64,000 nucleotides of DNA from Nocardioides islandensis (lineage in GTDB: Bacteria; Actinomycetota; Actinomycetes; Propionibacteriales; Nocardioidaceae), in contig NZ_JADKPN010000002.1 of NCBI RefSeq assembly GCF_015352455.1, positions 329,060-393,059 of the forward strand, in the 5' to 3' direction. Of the stretch, positions 35,993 to 46,198 are shown one piece after another (within the stretch, counting starts at the first letter, position 1; every line of letters starts with the position of its first letter). A model generated the notes under the pieces. That model ran no database searches, was not told the origin of the DNA, and was given only the letters and a program-made list of their open reading frames with translations. The position numbers and the translations under genes were made by a program.

Positions 35993-37732
35993 TCAGCCGA
36001 CGTACTGGATCGAGGTGAAGCCCAGCGGCAGCGTGATCGGACCGCCGTCGAGGTCCAGCAGCCCATCCGGGGTCCTGGTGTAGAGCGTCGAGCCGTCCGG
36101 CGCCGACACCAGCGCCGTCGCCTCCTGGGCCTGCGCCACCCGCTCCTGGGGGCCACCCGCGCCGTCGACGGAGATCGTGGAGACCTGCCAGACCTGCTGG
36201 GTCAGCCGGTGCAGCACCGCGACCTGGGTCGGCGAGCGCCAGCCGATGTCGAGGATCCGCTGGGTGTCGCCGCTGCTCCACGAGACGGCGCGCGAGGCGG
36301 CGACGCCGATCACCGCACCGGCCGAGCTGTGCCGGATCCGGGCGATGCGGAGCTCGTCGCGCTCCGCTCCCCGGACGACGGCGACCAGCCGGGTACCGTC
36401 GCGCGACACGAGGAAGCGCTTGACCTGGCGGCCCGTGATCCCCCGGACCTCCACCTGCGTCGGGACCGACCCACGGGTTGCGTCCAGGTAGCTGACCAGC
36501 GCACCGGAGGTGGTCCGGTCGACCAGCCACATCCGGTCACTGAAGTCCCACGCCGGCCGCAGCAGCTCCGTGGCGTCGCTGACGACCGGCACGACCGGGT
36601 GCTGGTCGTCGTTGACCGAGCCGCGCAGCACGGTGTGACGGTCATCGACGACCGCCGCGGCGTACGTCGCGGTCAGGCTGACCCCGACCGACTCGATGCC
36701 GCCCAGGGTGCCGAACGGCCCCTCGACCGGCTGGAGGTCGCCGGCGGTGTCCCCGGCCTCGAGCAGGCCGCTGCGCAAGCCGTACAGCTGCCCGCTCGCC
36801 TGCACCTCGCTCGGGTTGAACTCGGAGCCCAGGTCCACGCTGAAGGTGTTGCTGGAGCCGGTGAAGGAGACCGGGTTGCCGCCGATCGAGATCGTGAAGC
36901 CGGAGAGGCCCAGGTCCTGGTTCAGCGTCCAGGCGAACTGGTAGACCATCAGCTTCGCCTCTTCGGCGGTGAGGCTCTGGGTGCCGTCGAGGTCGATGGC
37001 CGCCACCTCGCGCGCGTCGACGGGCACCGAGAGGCCCAGGGTCAGCCCATCCGGCACGAACGAGCGGACCACGTCCTCCAGCCGTGGCCCGGGGCCGTCG
37101 AGCAGCGCCTGCACGAGGGCCGGGATGCGCTGGTCAGCGGGCACGAGGACCGGTTCGGCGACCAGGATGCTGGCGGTCGGGTCGAAGTAGTAGACCGACG
37201 AGGCGACGTAGTGGGCCTGGAACCAGTCGTCGGGCACGACGAACGAGTTCGGCGCCGAGGAGATGCGCCACTCGCTGTTCTCCTCGACCAGGGTGAAGTG
37301 CAGCTGAGGGCGGCCGTCCCCTCGTTGGCCGCGCCACGCGCCCCGTGAGTCGATCCAGCGGGCGCCCTTGAGCCGCACCGTGATCGTCCCGCCGTCGCCC
37401 TTCTGCGTGGAGGGGCCGTCGTAGGTGATCGTGCGCTTGGACGGGTCCCAGCTCTGCTGCTCCTCGGTGGTGAGGAACTCGCGCGCGACCTGGAGGCTGA
37501 CGGGGTACGCCGTCATGGCCAGGAGGAAGCCGTTGACGATGTTCTGCGGGGAGTCACCCTCCTGCGGAGGTTGCGCGCGTCGCTCGACGCCCGCCTCGGG
37601 CAGGGCCGGCGCCTGCGGGTCCGCGGTCACGACGGGACCGGCGTCCGGCATGCCGACACAGGCCGTGGTGGTGGCGGCCAGCGCCAGCAGGGCCGCGACC
37701 AGGGCGAGGGGACGGCGTACGGCGGCGCGCAT
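35993..37732 (-). CDS. lpqB: lipoprotein LpqB with GerMN domain
   Basis: 579 aa. Signal peptide with lipobox TTAC (Cys25). A GerMN-like domain at about 210-330 (LVPADQRIPALVQALLDGP, LTAEEAKLMVYQFAWTLNQ) and a C-terminal beta-propeller-like region (VSRDGTRLVAVVRG, VSAPDGSTLYTRTP). LpqB works outside the membrane with MtrB, tuning its signalling in mycobacteria. The ATG at 37732 overlaps the mtrB stop by 1 nt, so the two are co-translated. Confidence 0.92.
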   Translation of the reverse strand: MRAAVRRPLALVAALLALAATTTACVGMPDAGPVVTADPQAPALPEAGVERRAQPPQEGDSPQNIVNGFLLAMTAYPVSLQVAREFLTTEEQQSWDPSKRTITYDGPSTQKGDGGTITVRLKGARWIDSRGAWRGQRGDGRPQLHFTLVEENSEWRISSAPNSFVVPDDWFQAHYVASSVYYFDPTASILVAEPVLVPADQRIPALVQALLDGPGPRLEDVVRSFVPDGLTLGLSVPVDAREVAAIDLDGTQSLTAEEAKLMVYQFAWTLNQDLGLSGFTISIGGNPVSFTGSSNTFSVDLGSEFNPSEVQASGQLYGLRSGLLEAGDTAGDLQPVEGPFGTLGGIESVGVSLTATYAAAVVDDRHTVLRGSVNDDQHPVVPVVSDATELLRPAWDFSDRMWLVDRTTSGALVSYLDATRGSVPTQVEVRGITGRQVKRFLVSRDGTRLVAVVRGAERDELRIARIRHSSAGAVIGVAASRAVSWSSGDTQRILDIGWRSPTQVAVLHRLTQQVWQVSTISVDGAGGPQERVAQAQEATALVSAPDGSTLYTRTPDGLLDLDGGPITLPLGFTSIQYVG

Positions 37733-39336
37733 CAGCCCACCGCCTCCCGGGCGTCGACGGGCACCAGCGGCAGCGGGCTCTGCCGCAACGGCGCGCCCGC
37801 CCGGCGTGGAAGGGTCAGCCGGAACTGCGCTCCCTCGCCGATCCGCCCCCACGCCTGCAGCCACCCGCCGTGCAGGTGGGTGTCCTCGAGCGAGATCGAC
37901 AGGCCCAGGCCGGTGCCGCCGCTCGTCCGGGCCCGCGCGGGGTCGGCCCGCCAGAACCGGTTGAACACCATCGCCGACTCCCCCGGCCGCAGCCCGACGC
38001 CGTAGTCGCGGACCGCGATCGCCGCCGAGTGCTCGTCGGCCGCCACGTGCACGACGACGTCGCGGCTCACGCCCGAGTCGCCCTGGGCGTGGTCGATGGC
38101 GTTGGTGACCAGGTTGCGCACGATCCGCTCCACCCGGCGTACGTCGGCCTCGGCCAGGCAGGGCTCGTCGGGAGCGTCGACCACCACGTGCGTGAACCGC
38201 TGCTGCGCCAGGACCTGGGTCTGGTCGACGACCCGGCGCGCGACGTCGGTGAGGTTGACCTCGTCGAGCTCGAGCACCGCCGCACCGGCGTCGAACCGGC
38301 TGATCTCGAGCAGGTCGACCAGCAGCGTCTCGAACCGGTCGAGCTCGGTCTGCAGCAGCTCGGCGGCGCGTGCGGTGACCGGGTCGAAGGACCGCCGGGC
38401 GTCGTGCAGGACGTCGCCGGCCATCCGCACCGTGGTCAGCGGCGTGCGCAGCTCGTGGGAGACGTCGGAGACGAACTGCTGCTGCACGCGGCTGAGCTCC
38501 TCGAGCTGGCGGATCTGCCGCTGGAGGTTGCTGGCCATCTGGTTGAAGGAGGTGGCCAGGCGCGCGAGGTCGTCCTCGCCGGAGACGCGAACTCGCTCCT
38601 GGAGCTGGCCGGCCGCCAGCCGTTCGGCCACGCGACGGGCCATCCGCACAGGGGTGACGACCTGGCGGGTGACCAGCCACGTGATGCCGGCGACCAGGGC
38701 GAGCAGCAGCAGCGCGGCGGTGACCAGCGCCCGGGTGACCAGGCCCAGCGTCTCCTGCTGCTCGGTGAGCGGGAACAGGAAGTAGAGGGTGTAGTAGTCG
38801 GCGTCGGCGGGCAGCTTGATCTGGGTGCCGACCACGATGCCCGGCACCGAGGCATGTCCCACCTGGCTGATGCGGGTGTAGGTCCACGCGGTGTCGGCCA
38901 CCTCGCCGAAGTGCTGCCGCAGGGAGACCGGCACGCTCTTGTCGACCTCGAGGCCCTCGGTGTAGATCGCCCCCTGGTCGAACTCGGCCGTGGAACCCAG
39001 GGCCTGGGGTGAGACGACGGTGAATCCGCGGGAGGCTCCCCGGGCGATCAGCCCGTTCACCACCTGGGTGCGCTGGTCGTTGGCCGTCGTCGAGGCGCTG
39101 AGGGACCCCTCGAGCTGGCGGTTGGTGTCGGCGACGACCGTGTTCACCTCGGTCAGCACGTTGTCGACGCGGTGGTCGAGCAGGCCGCGCTGCGTCTGCT
39201 GGAGCAGCAGCCAGCCGACCCCGCACACGACGACGGCCGAGAGCACGACGGTGCTGACGACGACGCGTGCCTGGATGGACCGTCGCCAGAACGTCAGCGC
39301 GCGGTGCCAGGTGCGGGGTCTCGTGGAGGTGGCCAT
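37732..39336 (-). CDS. mtrB: sensor histidine kinase MtrB
   Basis: 534 aa. Two membrane segments (about 22-46 and 199-223) with an extracellular sensor domain between; HAMP (225-277); HisKA with FVSDVSHELRTPL (phospho-His294); HATPase with NLVTNAIDHA (N box), VRDYGVGLRPGE (G1) and SGGTGLGLSISL (G2). MtrB autophosphorylates and passes phosphate to MtrA, controlling cell-wall homeostasis and division genes in actinobacteria. It lies between mtrA (16 bp upstream) and lpqB (1-nt overlap). Confidence 0.95.
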   Translation of the reverse strand: MATSTRPRTWHRALTFWRRSIQARVVVSTVVLSAVVVCGVGWLLLQQTQRGLLDHRVDNVLTEVNTVVADTNRQLEGSLSASTTANDQRTQVVNGLIARGASRGFTVVSPQALGSTAEFDQGAIYTEGLEVDKSVPVSLRQHFGEVADTAWTYTRISQVGHASVPGIVVGTQIKLPADADYYTLYFLFPLTEQQETLGLVTRALVTAALLLLALVAGITWLVTRQVVTPVRMARRVAERLAAGQLQERVRVSGEDDLARLATSFNQMASNLQRQIRQLEELSRVQQQFVSDVSHELRTPLTTVRMAGDVLHDARRSFDPVTARAAELLQTELDRFETLLVDLLEISRFDAGAAVLELDEVNLTDVARRVVDQTQVLAQQRFTHVVVDAPDEPCLAEADVRRVERIVRNLVTNAIDHAQGDSGVSRDVVVHVAADEHSAAIAVRDYGVGLRPGESAMVFNRFWRADPARARTSGGTGLGLSISLEDTHLHGGWLQAWGRIGEGAQFRLTLPRRAGAPLRQSPLPLVPVDAREAVG

Positions 39337-39352
39337 GGGCGGCCCTCGGGGC

Positions 39353-40054
39353 CTACGCGGTCCCGGCCTTGTAGCCGACGCCGCGGACGGTCACGACGAT
39401 CTCGGGGCTCTCCGGGTCGTGCTCGACCTTCGAGCGCAGCCGCTGCACGTGCACGTTGACGAGCCGGGTGTCGGCGGCGTGGCGGTAGCCCCAGACCTGC
39501 TCGAGCAGCACCTCGCGGGTGAACACCTGCCACGGCTTGCGCGCGAGGCAGACCAGCAGGTCGAACTCGAGCGGCGTCAGGTTGATCTGCCGCCCCTCCC
39601 GGGTGACCGAGTGACCGGCCACGTCGATCGAGAGGTCGCCGATCGCGAGTGCCTCGTGGTCGGTGGTGTCGAAGCGGCGTACGCGCGCCCGGATCCGCGC
39701 CACCAGCTCCTTGGGCTTGAACGGCTTGACGACGTAGTCGTCGGCCCCGGTCTCGAGGCCGACGACCACGTCGACGGTGTCGCCCTTGGCCGTCAGCATC
39801 ACGATCGGCACGCCCGACTCGGCGCGGATCTCCTTGCAGACGTCGATGCCGTCCTTGCCCGGGAGCATCACGTCGAGCAGCACCAGGTCCGGCCGGAAGT
39901 CGTGGAAGGCGTCCAGCGCCAGGTCTCCCCGCGGGCAGATCCTGCTCTCGAAGCCCTCCTGCCGCAGGACGATCATCAGCATCTCCGCAAGGGACGCGTC
40001 GTCGTCCACGACGAGGACCCGGCCCTTCGAGGCGAGGTCGGTGCCGTTGGTCAT
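39353..40054 (-). CDS. mtrA: response regulator MtrA
   Basis: 233 aa OmpR/PhoB-type. Receiver with VLVVDDDASLAEML, phospho-acceptor Asp61 in VLLDVMLPG, TAKGD and the Lys of VKPFKPKEL. C-terminal winged helix with LTPLEFDLLVCLARKPWQVFTREVLLEQVWGY and VHVQRLRSKVE. MtrA is the master regulator of cell-wall synthesis and septation in actinobacteria. The start ATG at 40054 gives the usual short N-terminus. Promoter is in the 103-bp gap before ahcY. Confidence 0.95.
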   Translation of the reverse strand: MTNGTDLASKGRVLVVDDDASLAEMLMIVLRQEGFESRICPRGDLALDAFHDFRPDLVLLDVMLPGKDGIDVCKEIRAESGVPIVMLTAKGDTVDVVVGLETGADDYVVKPFKPKELVARIRARVRRFDTTDHEALAIGDLSIDVAGHSVTREGRQINLTPLEFDLLVCLARKPWQVFTREVLLEQVWGYRHAADTRLVNVHVQRLRSKVEHDPESPEIVVTVRGVGYKAGTA

Positions 40055-40157
40055 GCCGCCAATCTTGCCAGCGAAGGGTTCGGAATCCGGCCGTACGGCG
40101 ACACGCAGCCGCTCGGGCCGCGTCAGCTCGGCGTACGTTCCCTGAACGCGGGCGAGA

Positions 40158-41603
<1,446 letters not shown>

Positions 41604-41744
41604 CTGGTGTCTCCTTGTGAGGCGTGGAGTCAGGTCTGCGCCGCGCATCTGCGCGTTGTTGGGATCTCCCACGCGGACATCGGCAGCGTAGGCCCGCAGT
41701 CCGGCGAAGGTGGAATCCTCGAGCGCGTCCTCACGCCCCTCGCG

Positions 41745-42704
41745 TCAGTGCGCGGCGGCCTGCCTCCCGGGCAGCGGAAGCACGTGCACGACGGCCACGA
41801 CGACGGCGCCCCAGACGGCCCCGATCGCCAGGGAGACGGCGGTGTTGACGCACCAGCCGAGGGCCGCGCCGACGCCCTCCACGGCGTGATGCACCTCCTC
41901 CTCCCAGTGGTGGACGCGGTCGTAGGGCCAGTGCCAGCCGAGGTCGTCGACACCGACCAGGAGGATGTGGCCGCCGACCCAGAGCATGGCGGCGGTGCCG
42001 ACCACGGAGATCACCGCGAGCAGGCGCGGCATCGCCTTCACCAGGCCGCGGCCGATCCGCTGCGCGGTCGCCGAGGTCCGCTCGATGAGGTGCAGACCGA
42101 CGTCGTCCATCTTCACGATGAGCGCCACCACGCCGTAGACGAGGATGGTGATCGCGACCGCGACCACGAGCAGGATGATCGCCCGCGAGACGAACGCCTC
42201 GTCCGCCACCTCGTTCAGCGCGATCACCATGATCTCGGCCGACAGGATGAAGTCGGTACGGATGGCCCCGGCCACCATCGGCCCCTCGTGCTCCGGCCCG
42301 AACTGCTGCTGCGGGGTCTCGTCGGCCTCCTGGTGGCCGCCCCGGCCATGGGTCAGGCGCTCCCAGACCTTCTCGGCCCCCTCGTAGCAGAGGTAGGTGC
42401 CGCCGAGCATCAGCAGCGGCGTCAGCGCCCACGGCAGGAACTCGCTGAGGAGCAACGCAGCGGGCAGGATGAAGAGGATCTTGTTGCGCAGCGAGCCCTT
42501 GGCGATCTTCTTGATGATCGGCAGCTCGCGCTGCGCGGCCACGCCGGCGACGTACTGCGGCGTCACGGCCGTGTCGTCGACCACGACGCCCGCGGCCTTG
42601 ACGCTCGCGCGGCCCGCGGCCGCACCCACGTCGTCGGCGGACGCGGCGGCCAGGCGGGCCAGCGCCGCGACGTCGTCGAGCAGCGCGAAGAGACCACCGC
42701 TCAT
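41745..42704 (-). CDS. DUF808 membrane protein
   Basis: 319 aa. It starts MSGGLFALLDDVAALARLAAASADDVG, the strict family start, and continues DDTAVTPQYVAGVAAQRELPIIKKIAKGSLRNKI before four or more membrane helices (about 78-100, 175-197, 235-258, 290-312). The length and all motifs fit DUF808 (YedI-like). Function unknown; the family is proposed to be a transporter-like membrane protein. It lies between ahcY and the Rv3256c-like gene, 50 bp from the latter, but is not part of the mycobacterial order and so looks inserted. Confidence 0.85.
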   Translation of the reverse strand: MSGGLFALLDDVAALARLAAASADDVGAAAGRASVKAAGVVVDDTAVTPQYVAGVAAQRELPIIKKIAKGSLRNKILFILPAALLLSEFLPWALTPLLMLGGTYLCYEGAEKVWERLTHGRGGHQEADETPQQQFGPEHEGPMVAGAIRTDFILSAEIMVIALNEVADEAFVSRAIILLVVAVAITILVYGVVALIVKMDDVGLHLIERTSATAQRIGRGLVKAMPRLLAVISVVGTAAMLWVGGHILLVGVDDLGWHWPYDRVHHWEEEVHHAVEGVGAALGWCVNTAVSLAIGAVWGAVVVAVVHVLPLPGRQAAAH

Positions 42705-42754
42705 GGGCTGTCCAGGGAGGTCACGGTGTCAGCCTAATGAGCGCCGGCGAGGCG

Positions 42755-43786
42755 TCAGTCGCTGACCAGCCCGATGCTCAGGTACTCCGCCGCGTAGCGG
42801 CCGCTGAGCAGCAACGACGCGTAGCGGGCCACCTCCGACGTGGCGTCCGCCTCGACGACCTCCGTGCGGACGCCGTGCTCGTTGGCCGTCGCCATCAGCC
42901 GCCCACGCAGCTCCCGGACCACCGCGTCGTCGGCGCCGTCGTCGAGGACCACCAGCACCGGGCGCAGCTCGGCGGGCTCGTCGGTGAAGGGGTCGTCGAA
43001 GACGTCGCGGGGCTGCGTGGCCTCGATGACGGGCAGCAGGTGCTCGGCGTCACCGGCGATGGCGGTCCGGCCGCTGGCCCGGCGGATCGACTCCGCGACG
43101 CGGCGCGCGGCGCGGGCCGCCAGGACCGAGCCGCCCCAGACGACGGGGTTGGCATCGGCGAGGGCGATGGCCAGGATCTTCGCGGGGTTCACCGCGATGT
43201 CGCGGTGCGGGGAGCAGGAGAACGCGACCCGGTCGAGCGCGTCGGCGACCTCCTCGTGGTCGGCGGGCGGGCCGAGGTCGACGCGGTCGAGGTACTCGAG
43301 GACCACGACCGCGGTGGCGAGCTGGTCGCGCGAGGCCGACGGGAGGACCGTGCTCCAGCGGCCCGCCGCGTGGTCGGCGACCAACGAGCGTTCCGGCGCC
43401 GCGACGACGACCTGGCAGCCACGGCGTACGGCCTCGGCCACGGCGGACGCGGTGCCCACGTCGCCGCCGTCGGGCGCGAGGACGACTACCAGGTCCAGGC
43501 CGCCGGCCCAGCCGGGCAGGCCGGGGTTCGGCCAGGCCACGAACGGCACCGGGCACCACGGCTCGATGGCGGCGCGCAGCAGCCGGGAGTCCGGACCCGC
43601 CGCCACCACGGCCCGCGGCCGGTCCTGGTCCCGCGCGATGCCGACGGCCTGGGCCAGCGCCGCCTCGGCCTCGACGGCCTCACGCCGGACGCGGGCGCCG
43701 GACTCCGCGAGCGCCCGGAGGCGCAGGTCCGCCTGGGCCAGCGCCGTCTCGTCGTCCAGCCGCGACTCGTCGAACCAGGTGGCCAT
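42755..43786 (-). CDS. SIS-domain protein of the Rv3256c/TobH type
   Basis: 343 aa. Layout of a phosphosugar isomerase (SIS) protein: VVAAGPDSRLLRAAI, LVVVLAPDGGDVGTASAV (first sugar-binding domain), NPVVWGGSVLAARAARRVAESI and a second helical half. It starts directly at the Trm112 stop (1-nt overlap) and follows manB, as in mycobacteria (Rv3256c). The role, possibly mannose-6-phosphate or glucose-6-phosphate isomerisation or binding, is not proven. The Ser/Thr-rich loop of active SIS sites is degenerate here. Confidence 0.75.
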   Translation of the reverse strand: MATWFDESRLDDETALAQADLRLRALAESGARVRREAVEAEAALAQAVGIARDQDRPRAVVAAGPDSRLLRAAIEPWCPVPFVAWPNPGLPGWAGGLDLVVVLAPDGGDVGTASAVAEAVRRGCQVVVAAPERSLVADHAAGRWSTVLPSASRDQLATAVVVLEYLDRVDLGPPADHEEVADALDRVAFSCSPHRDIAVNPAKILAIALADANPVVWGGSVLAARAARRVAESIRRASGRTAIAGDAEHLLPVIEATQPRDVFDDPFTDEPAELRPVLVVLDDGADDAVVRELRGRLMATANEHGVRTEVVEADATSEVARYASLLLSGRYAAEYLSIGLVSD

Positions 43787-43950
43787 CAGGCCGGCTTACG
43801 AGCCTCGTCGACCAGCAGGACGGGGATGTCGTCGCGGACCGGGTAGATCAGTCCGCATCCTGTGCAGACCAGCTCCTCGGTGCCGTCCTCCAGCTGCGCG
43901 TGGCAGGCCGGGCAGACGATCAGCTCCCGCAGGGCGGGGTCGATGTTCAT
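43786..43950 (-). CDS. Trm112 family zinc-ribbon protein
   Basis: 54 aa. Four cysteines in two pairs: IVCPACHAQL (CxxC, about 13-16) and LVCTGCGLIYPVRDDIPVLL (CxxC, about 29-32), the zinc ribbon of Trm112-like proteins. In eukaryotes Trm112 activates methyltransferases; bacterial versions are of unknown use. It is translated between manB (4-nt overlap upstream) and the SIS gene (1-nt overlap downstream), the fixed actinobacterial order. Confidence 0.85.
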   Translation of the reverse strand: MNIDPALRELIVCPACHAQLEDGTEELVCTGCGLIYPVRDDIPVLLVDEARKPA

Positions 43951-45317
43951 GCGCTCCTCCTGATCCGGGCCAGCACCTCGTCGCGCACCCGCTCCATCGT
44001 CTCGCGATCCTTGCCCTCGGCGTTGAGCCGCAGCAAGGGCTCGGTGTTGGAGGGGCGCACGTTGAACCACCAGTCGTCGGTGGTGACGGTCAGCCCGTCG
44101 AGGTGGTCGAGGGTGACGCCGTGGTCACCGGCGTACGCCGCCTCGATCTCGGCCGTCACCGCGGCGGCGTCCGCGACGGTCGAGTTGATCTCGCCGCTCA
44201 GGACGTACCGCTCGTACTCGGCCGCCAGCGCCGACATCGGGCGGTCGGTCTCCGCCAGTGCGGCCAGCGTGTGCAGCGCGGCCAGCATCCCGGAGTCGGC
44301 GCGCCAGAAGTCGCGGAAGTAGAAGTGGGCGCTGTGCTCGCCACCGAAGACCGCGTCGGTCTCGGCCATCGTCGCCTTGATGTAGGAGTGCCCCACCCGG
44401 GTGCGCACCGGCGTGCCGCCGAGCTCGGTGACGATCTCGGGCACCGACCGGCTGGTGATCAGGTTGTGGATCACGTTGGCGCCGGGGTGGCGGGCCAGCT
44501 CGCGGGTCGCGATCAACCCGGTCAGCGTCGAGGGCGAGACGGCCTCGCCCCGCTCGTCGACGACGAAGCAGCGGTCCGCGTCGCCGTCGAACGCCAGCCC
44601 GACGTCGGCTCGCTCCTCCACCACCCGGGCCTGCAGGTCGCGGAGGTTCTCCGGCTCCAGCGGGTTCGCCTCGTGGTTGGGGAAGGTGCCGTCGAGCTCG
44701 AAGTACAGCGGCACCAGGTCCGCCTGCTCCTCGCCGATCGCGTCGAAGACCGCCGGGGCGGTGAGGCCGGCCATCCCGTTGCCGGCGTCGACGACGACCT
44801 TGAGGCGTCGCCCGGTGACGGGCGCGAGCGACAGCAGGTGCGCGACGTACGCGTCGAGGAGGTCGACCTGCGTGATGGTGCCCGGCGCCGACGCGGTGGG
44901 GGTGTCCCCGGCGATCGCCCCGTCACGGATCTCGGCCAGCCCGGACTCCAGCCCGATCGGCTGCGCGCCGGCGCGGCACAGCTTGATGCCGTTGTACTGC
45001 GCGGGGTTGTGGCTGGCGGTGAACATCGCGCCCGGGACGTCGAGGTGGCCGGAGGCGAAGTACAGCCCGTCGGTCGAGCAGAGCCCGATCTGCACCACGT
45101 CGGCGCCGGCCGCGGCGGCTCCCTCGGCGAACGCCTGCGACAGTGCCGGCGACGACGGCCTCATGTCGTAGCCGACCACGACCTTGCCGGCGCCGGTCTC
45201 CGCGACGAACGCCGCGCCGGTACGCCGCGCGAGGTCCTCGTCGAGCTGGTCGGGCACCGTGCCCCGCACGTCGTACGCCTTGAAGATGGCGCGCGCGACG
45301 TCGGGGTCCACGGTCAT
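43947..45317 (-). CDS. manB: phosphomannomutase/phosphoglucomutase ManB
   Basis: 456 aa alpha-phosphohexomutase. The phosphoserine loop is MFTASHNPAQYNG (Ser102), the metal loop is AFDGDADRCF, the sugar-binding loop is FGGEHSAHFYF and the phosphate-binding loop is VRPSNTEPLLRLN. It converts mannose-6-phosphate to mannose-1-phosphate for GDP-mannose, which feeds mannosylated lipids and glycoproteins. Syntenic with Rv3257c. Four genes in this strand are tightly packed (DUF3499, manB, Trm112, SIS). Confidence 0.92.
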   Translation of the reverse strand: MTVDPDVARAIFKAYDVRGTVPDQLDEDLARRTGAAFVAETGAGKVVVGYDMRPSSPALSQAFAEGAAAAGADVVQIGLCSTDGLYFASGHLDVPGAMFTASHNPAQYNGIKLCRAGAQPIGLESGLAEIRDGAIAGDTPTASAPGTITQVDLLDAYVAHLLSLAPVTGRRLKVVVDAGNGMAGLTAPAVFDAIGEEQADLVPLYFELDGTFPNHEANPLEPENLRDLQARVVEERADVGLAFDGDADRCFVVDERGEAVSPSTLTGLIATRELARHPGANVIHNLITSRSVPEIVTELGGTPVRTRVGHSYIKATMAETDAVFGGEHSAHFYFRDFWRADSGMLAALHTLAALAETDRPMSALAAEYERYVLSGEINSTVADAAAVTAEIEAAYAGDHGVTLDHLDGLTVTTDDWWFNVRPSNTEPLLRLNAEGKDRETMERVRDEVLARIRRSA

Positions 45318-45336
45318 GCTCGAACCCTAGCCAGCG

Positions 45337-45696
45337 TCAGTCGGTGGTGAGCATCCGCAGGTGACCCTTGCGAGCCACCTCGCGGCCGGTCTCGGCGGCC
45401 GGGCGGGTGACGGTCACCGGAGCGGGTCGCGCGGCCTCGCGCACCGCGTCGGCCAGGGCCAGCAGGTCGTCGGTGGTCGGGCCGGCGGCCGCGGGGTCGG
45501 CGGCCAGGCGCAGGACGTCCCAGCCGCGCGGGGCGCTCAGCCGCTCGGCGTGCAGGTCGCACAGGTCGTAGGCGTGCGGCTCCGCGTAGGTCGCCAGCGG
45601 GCCGAGCACGGCGGTCTGGTCGGCGTAGACGTAGGTGAGCGTGTGCACCGCCGGCCGGCCGCAGGCCGTGCGCGAGCAGCGGCGGGTGAGACTCAC
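45337..45696 (-). CDS. DUF3499 family protein
   Basis: 119 aa from GTG 45696. N-terminal cysteines SRTACGRPA and the mid CDLHAERLSAPRGWDVLRL motif are those of DUF3499 (M. tuberculosis Rv3258c). The Cys/His residues (CSRTAC, HAYDLCDLHAE) could bind zinc. Function unknown. It precedes manB with 20 bp between, and is divergent from the zincin-like gene. Confidence 0.85.
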   Translation of the reverse strand: MSLTRRCSRTACGRPAVHTLTYVYADQTAVLGPLATYAEPHAYDLCDLHAERLSAPRGWDVLRLAADPAAAGPTTDDLLALADAVREAARPAPVTVTRPAAETGREVARKGHLRMLTTD

Positions 45697-45733
45697 GTCG
45701 CCGACCGTACCCGGCGACGCCGACGTCGAGGAT

Positions 45734-45739
45734 TAGGCT
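45734..45739 (+). promoter_or_regulatory. putative -10 box of a leaderless promoter
   Basis: TAGGCT ends 7 nt before the ATG at 45747, with no ribosome binding site between. It lies in the 50-bp divergent gap with DUF3499. Confidence 0.45.
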
Positions 45740-45746
45740 CGCGGCC

Positions 45747-46184
45747 ATGGCACAAGCGGGTCGTCGGGCCGGCGTCCGGGACCGCCGCGGCCGCGGCATG
45801 CGCGGGCCGGCCATCCTGCCGGAACGGCCCGGCGAGCCGATGCTGCCGACCCCGCGCGAGCGGTTCGACGACCTGGTGCTCGACCTCGTCGGCGACCTCG
45901 AGAACCGATGGGCCGGCCGGCTCGGCCTGGTCGAGTACGCCGTGGAGGACGCGCCGCAGATCCCCGACGACTGGTCGTCGGGGACCGTGCCGCTCTCGTC
46001 GCTAGTGCGCGGCAGCGGTGGCCAGCCGACGCGGCTGGTCCTCTTCCGGCGCCCCATCGAGCACCGCAGCGAGACCCGCGCCGACCTCGAGGCCCTCGTG
46101 CTGACGGTCCTGGTCGAGCAGGTGGCCGAGCTGCTGGGCATCGAGCCGGGGGACGTCGACCCGAGGTACGACCCGGGCGACTGA
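45747..46184 (+). CDS. metallopeptidase-like (zincin-fold) protein, catalytic motif lost
   Basis: 145 aa matching the M. tuberculosis Rv3259 type. The order of segments (PRERFDDLVLDLVGDLE, LVEYAVEDAPQIP, RLVLFRRPIEHRSETRADLEALVLTVLVEQVAELLGI) follows the PF06262 family, in which the last helix normally carries HExxH. Here that helix reads VEQVAELLG, so the first His and the second His are absent and zinc proteolysis is unlikely. It may be a binding protein. The N-terminus is basic and Arg-rich. Confidence 0.8.
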   Translation: MAQAGRRAGVRDRRGRGMRGPAILPERPGEPMLPTPRERFDDLVLDLVGDLENRWAGRLGLVEYAVEDAPQIPDDWSSGTVPLSSLVRGSGGQPTRLVLFRRPIEHRSETRADLEALVLTVLVEQVAELLGIEPGDVDPRYDPGD

Positions 46185-46198
46185 CCGCTCGCCCACGT

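Noticed and set aside
37733..39226. LpqB extended upstream to 1077 residues through mtrB
   Set aside because: The extra part is an out-of-frame reading of mtrB with Arg/Gly/Ala-rich composition; a lipobox signal follows the ATG at 37732.
41604..41744. SAH or SAM riboswitch in the ahcY leader
   Set aside because: The leader has no arrangement of stems matching the conserved SAH or SAM aptamer elements that I can recognise; only a ribosome binding site is clear.
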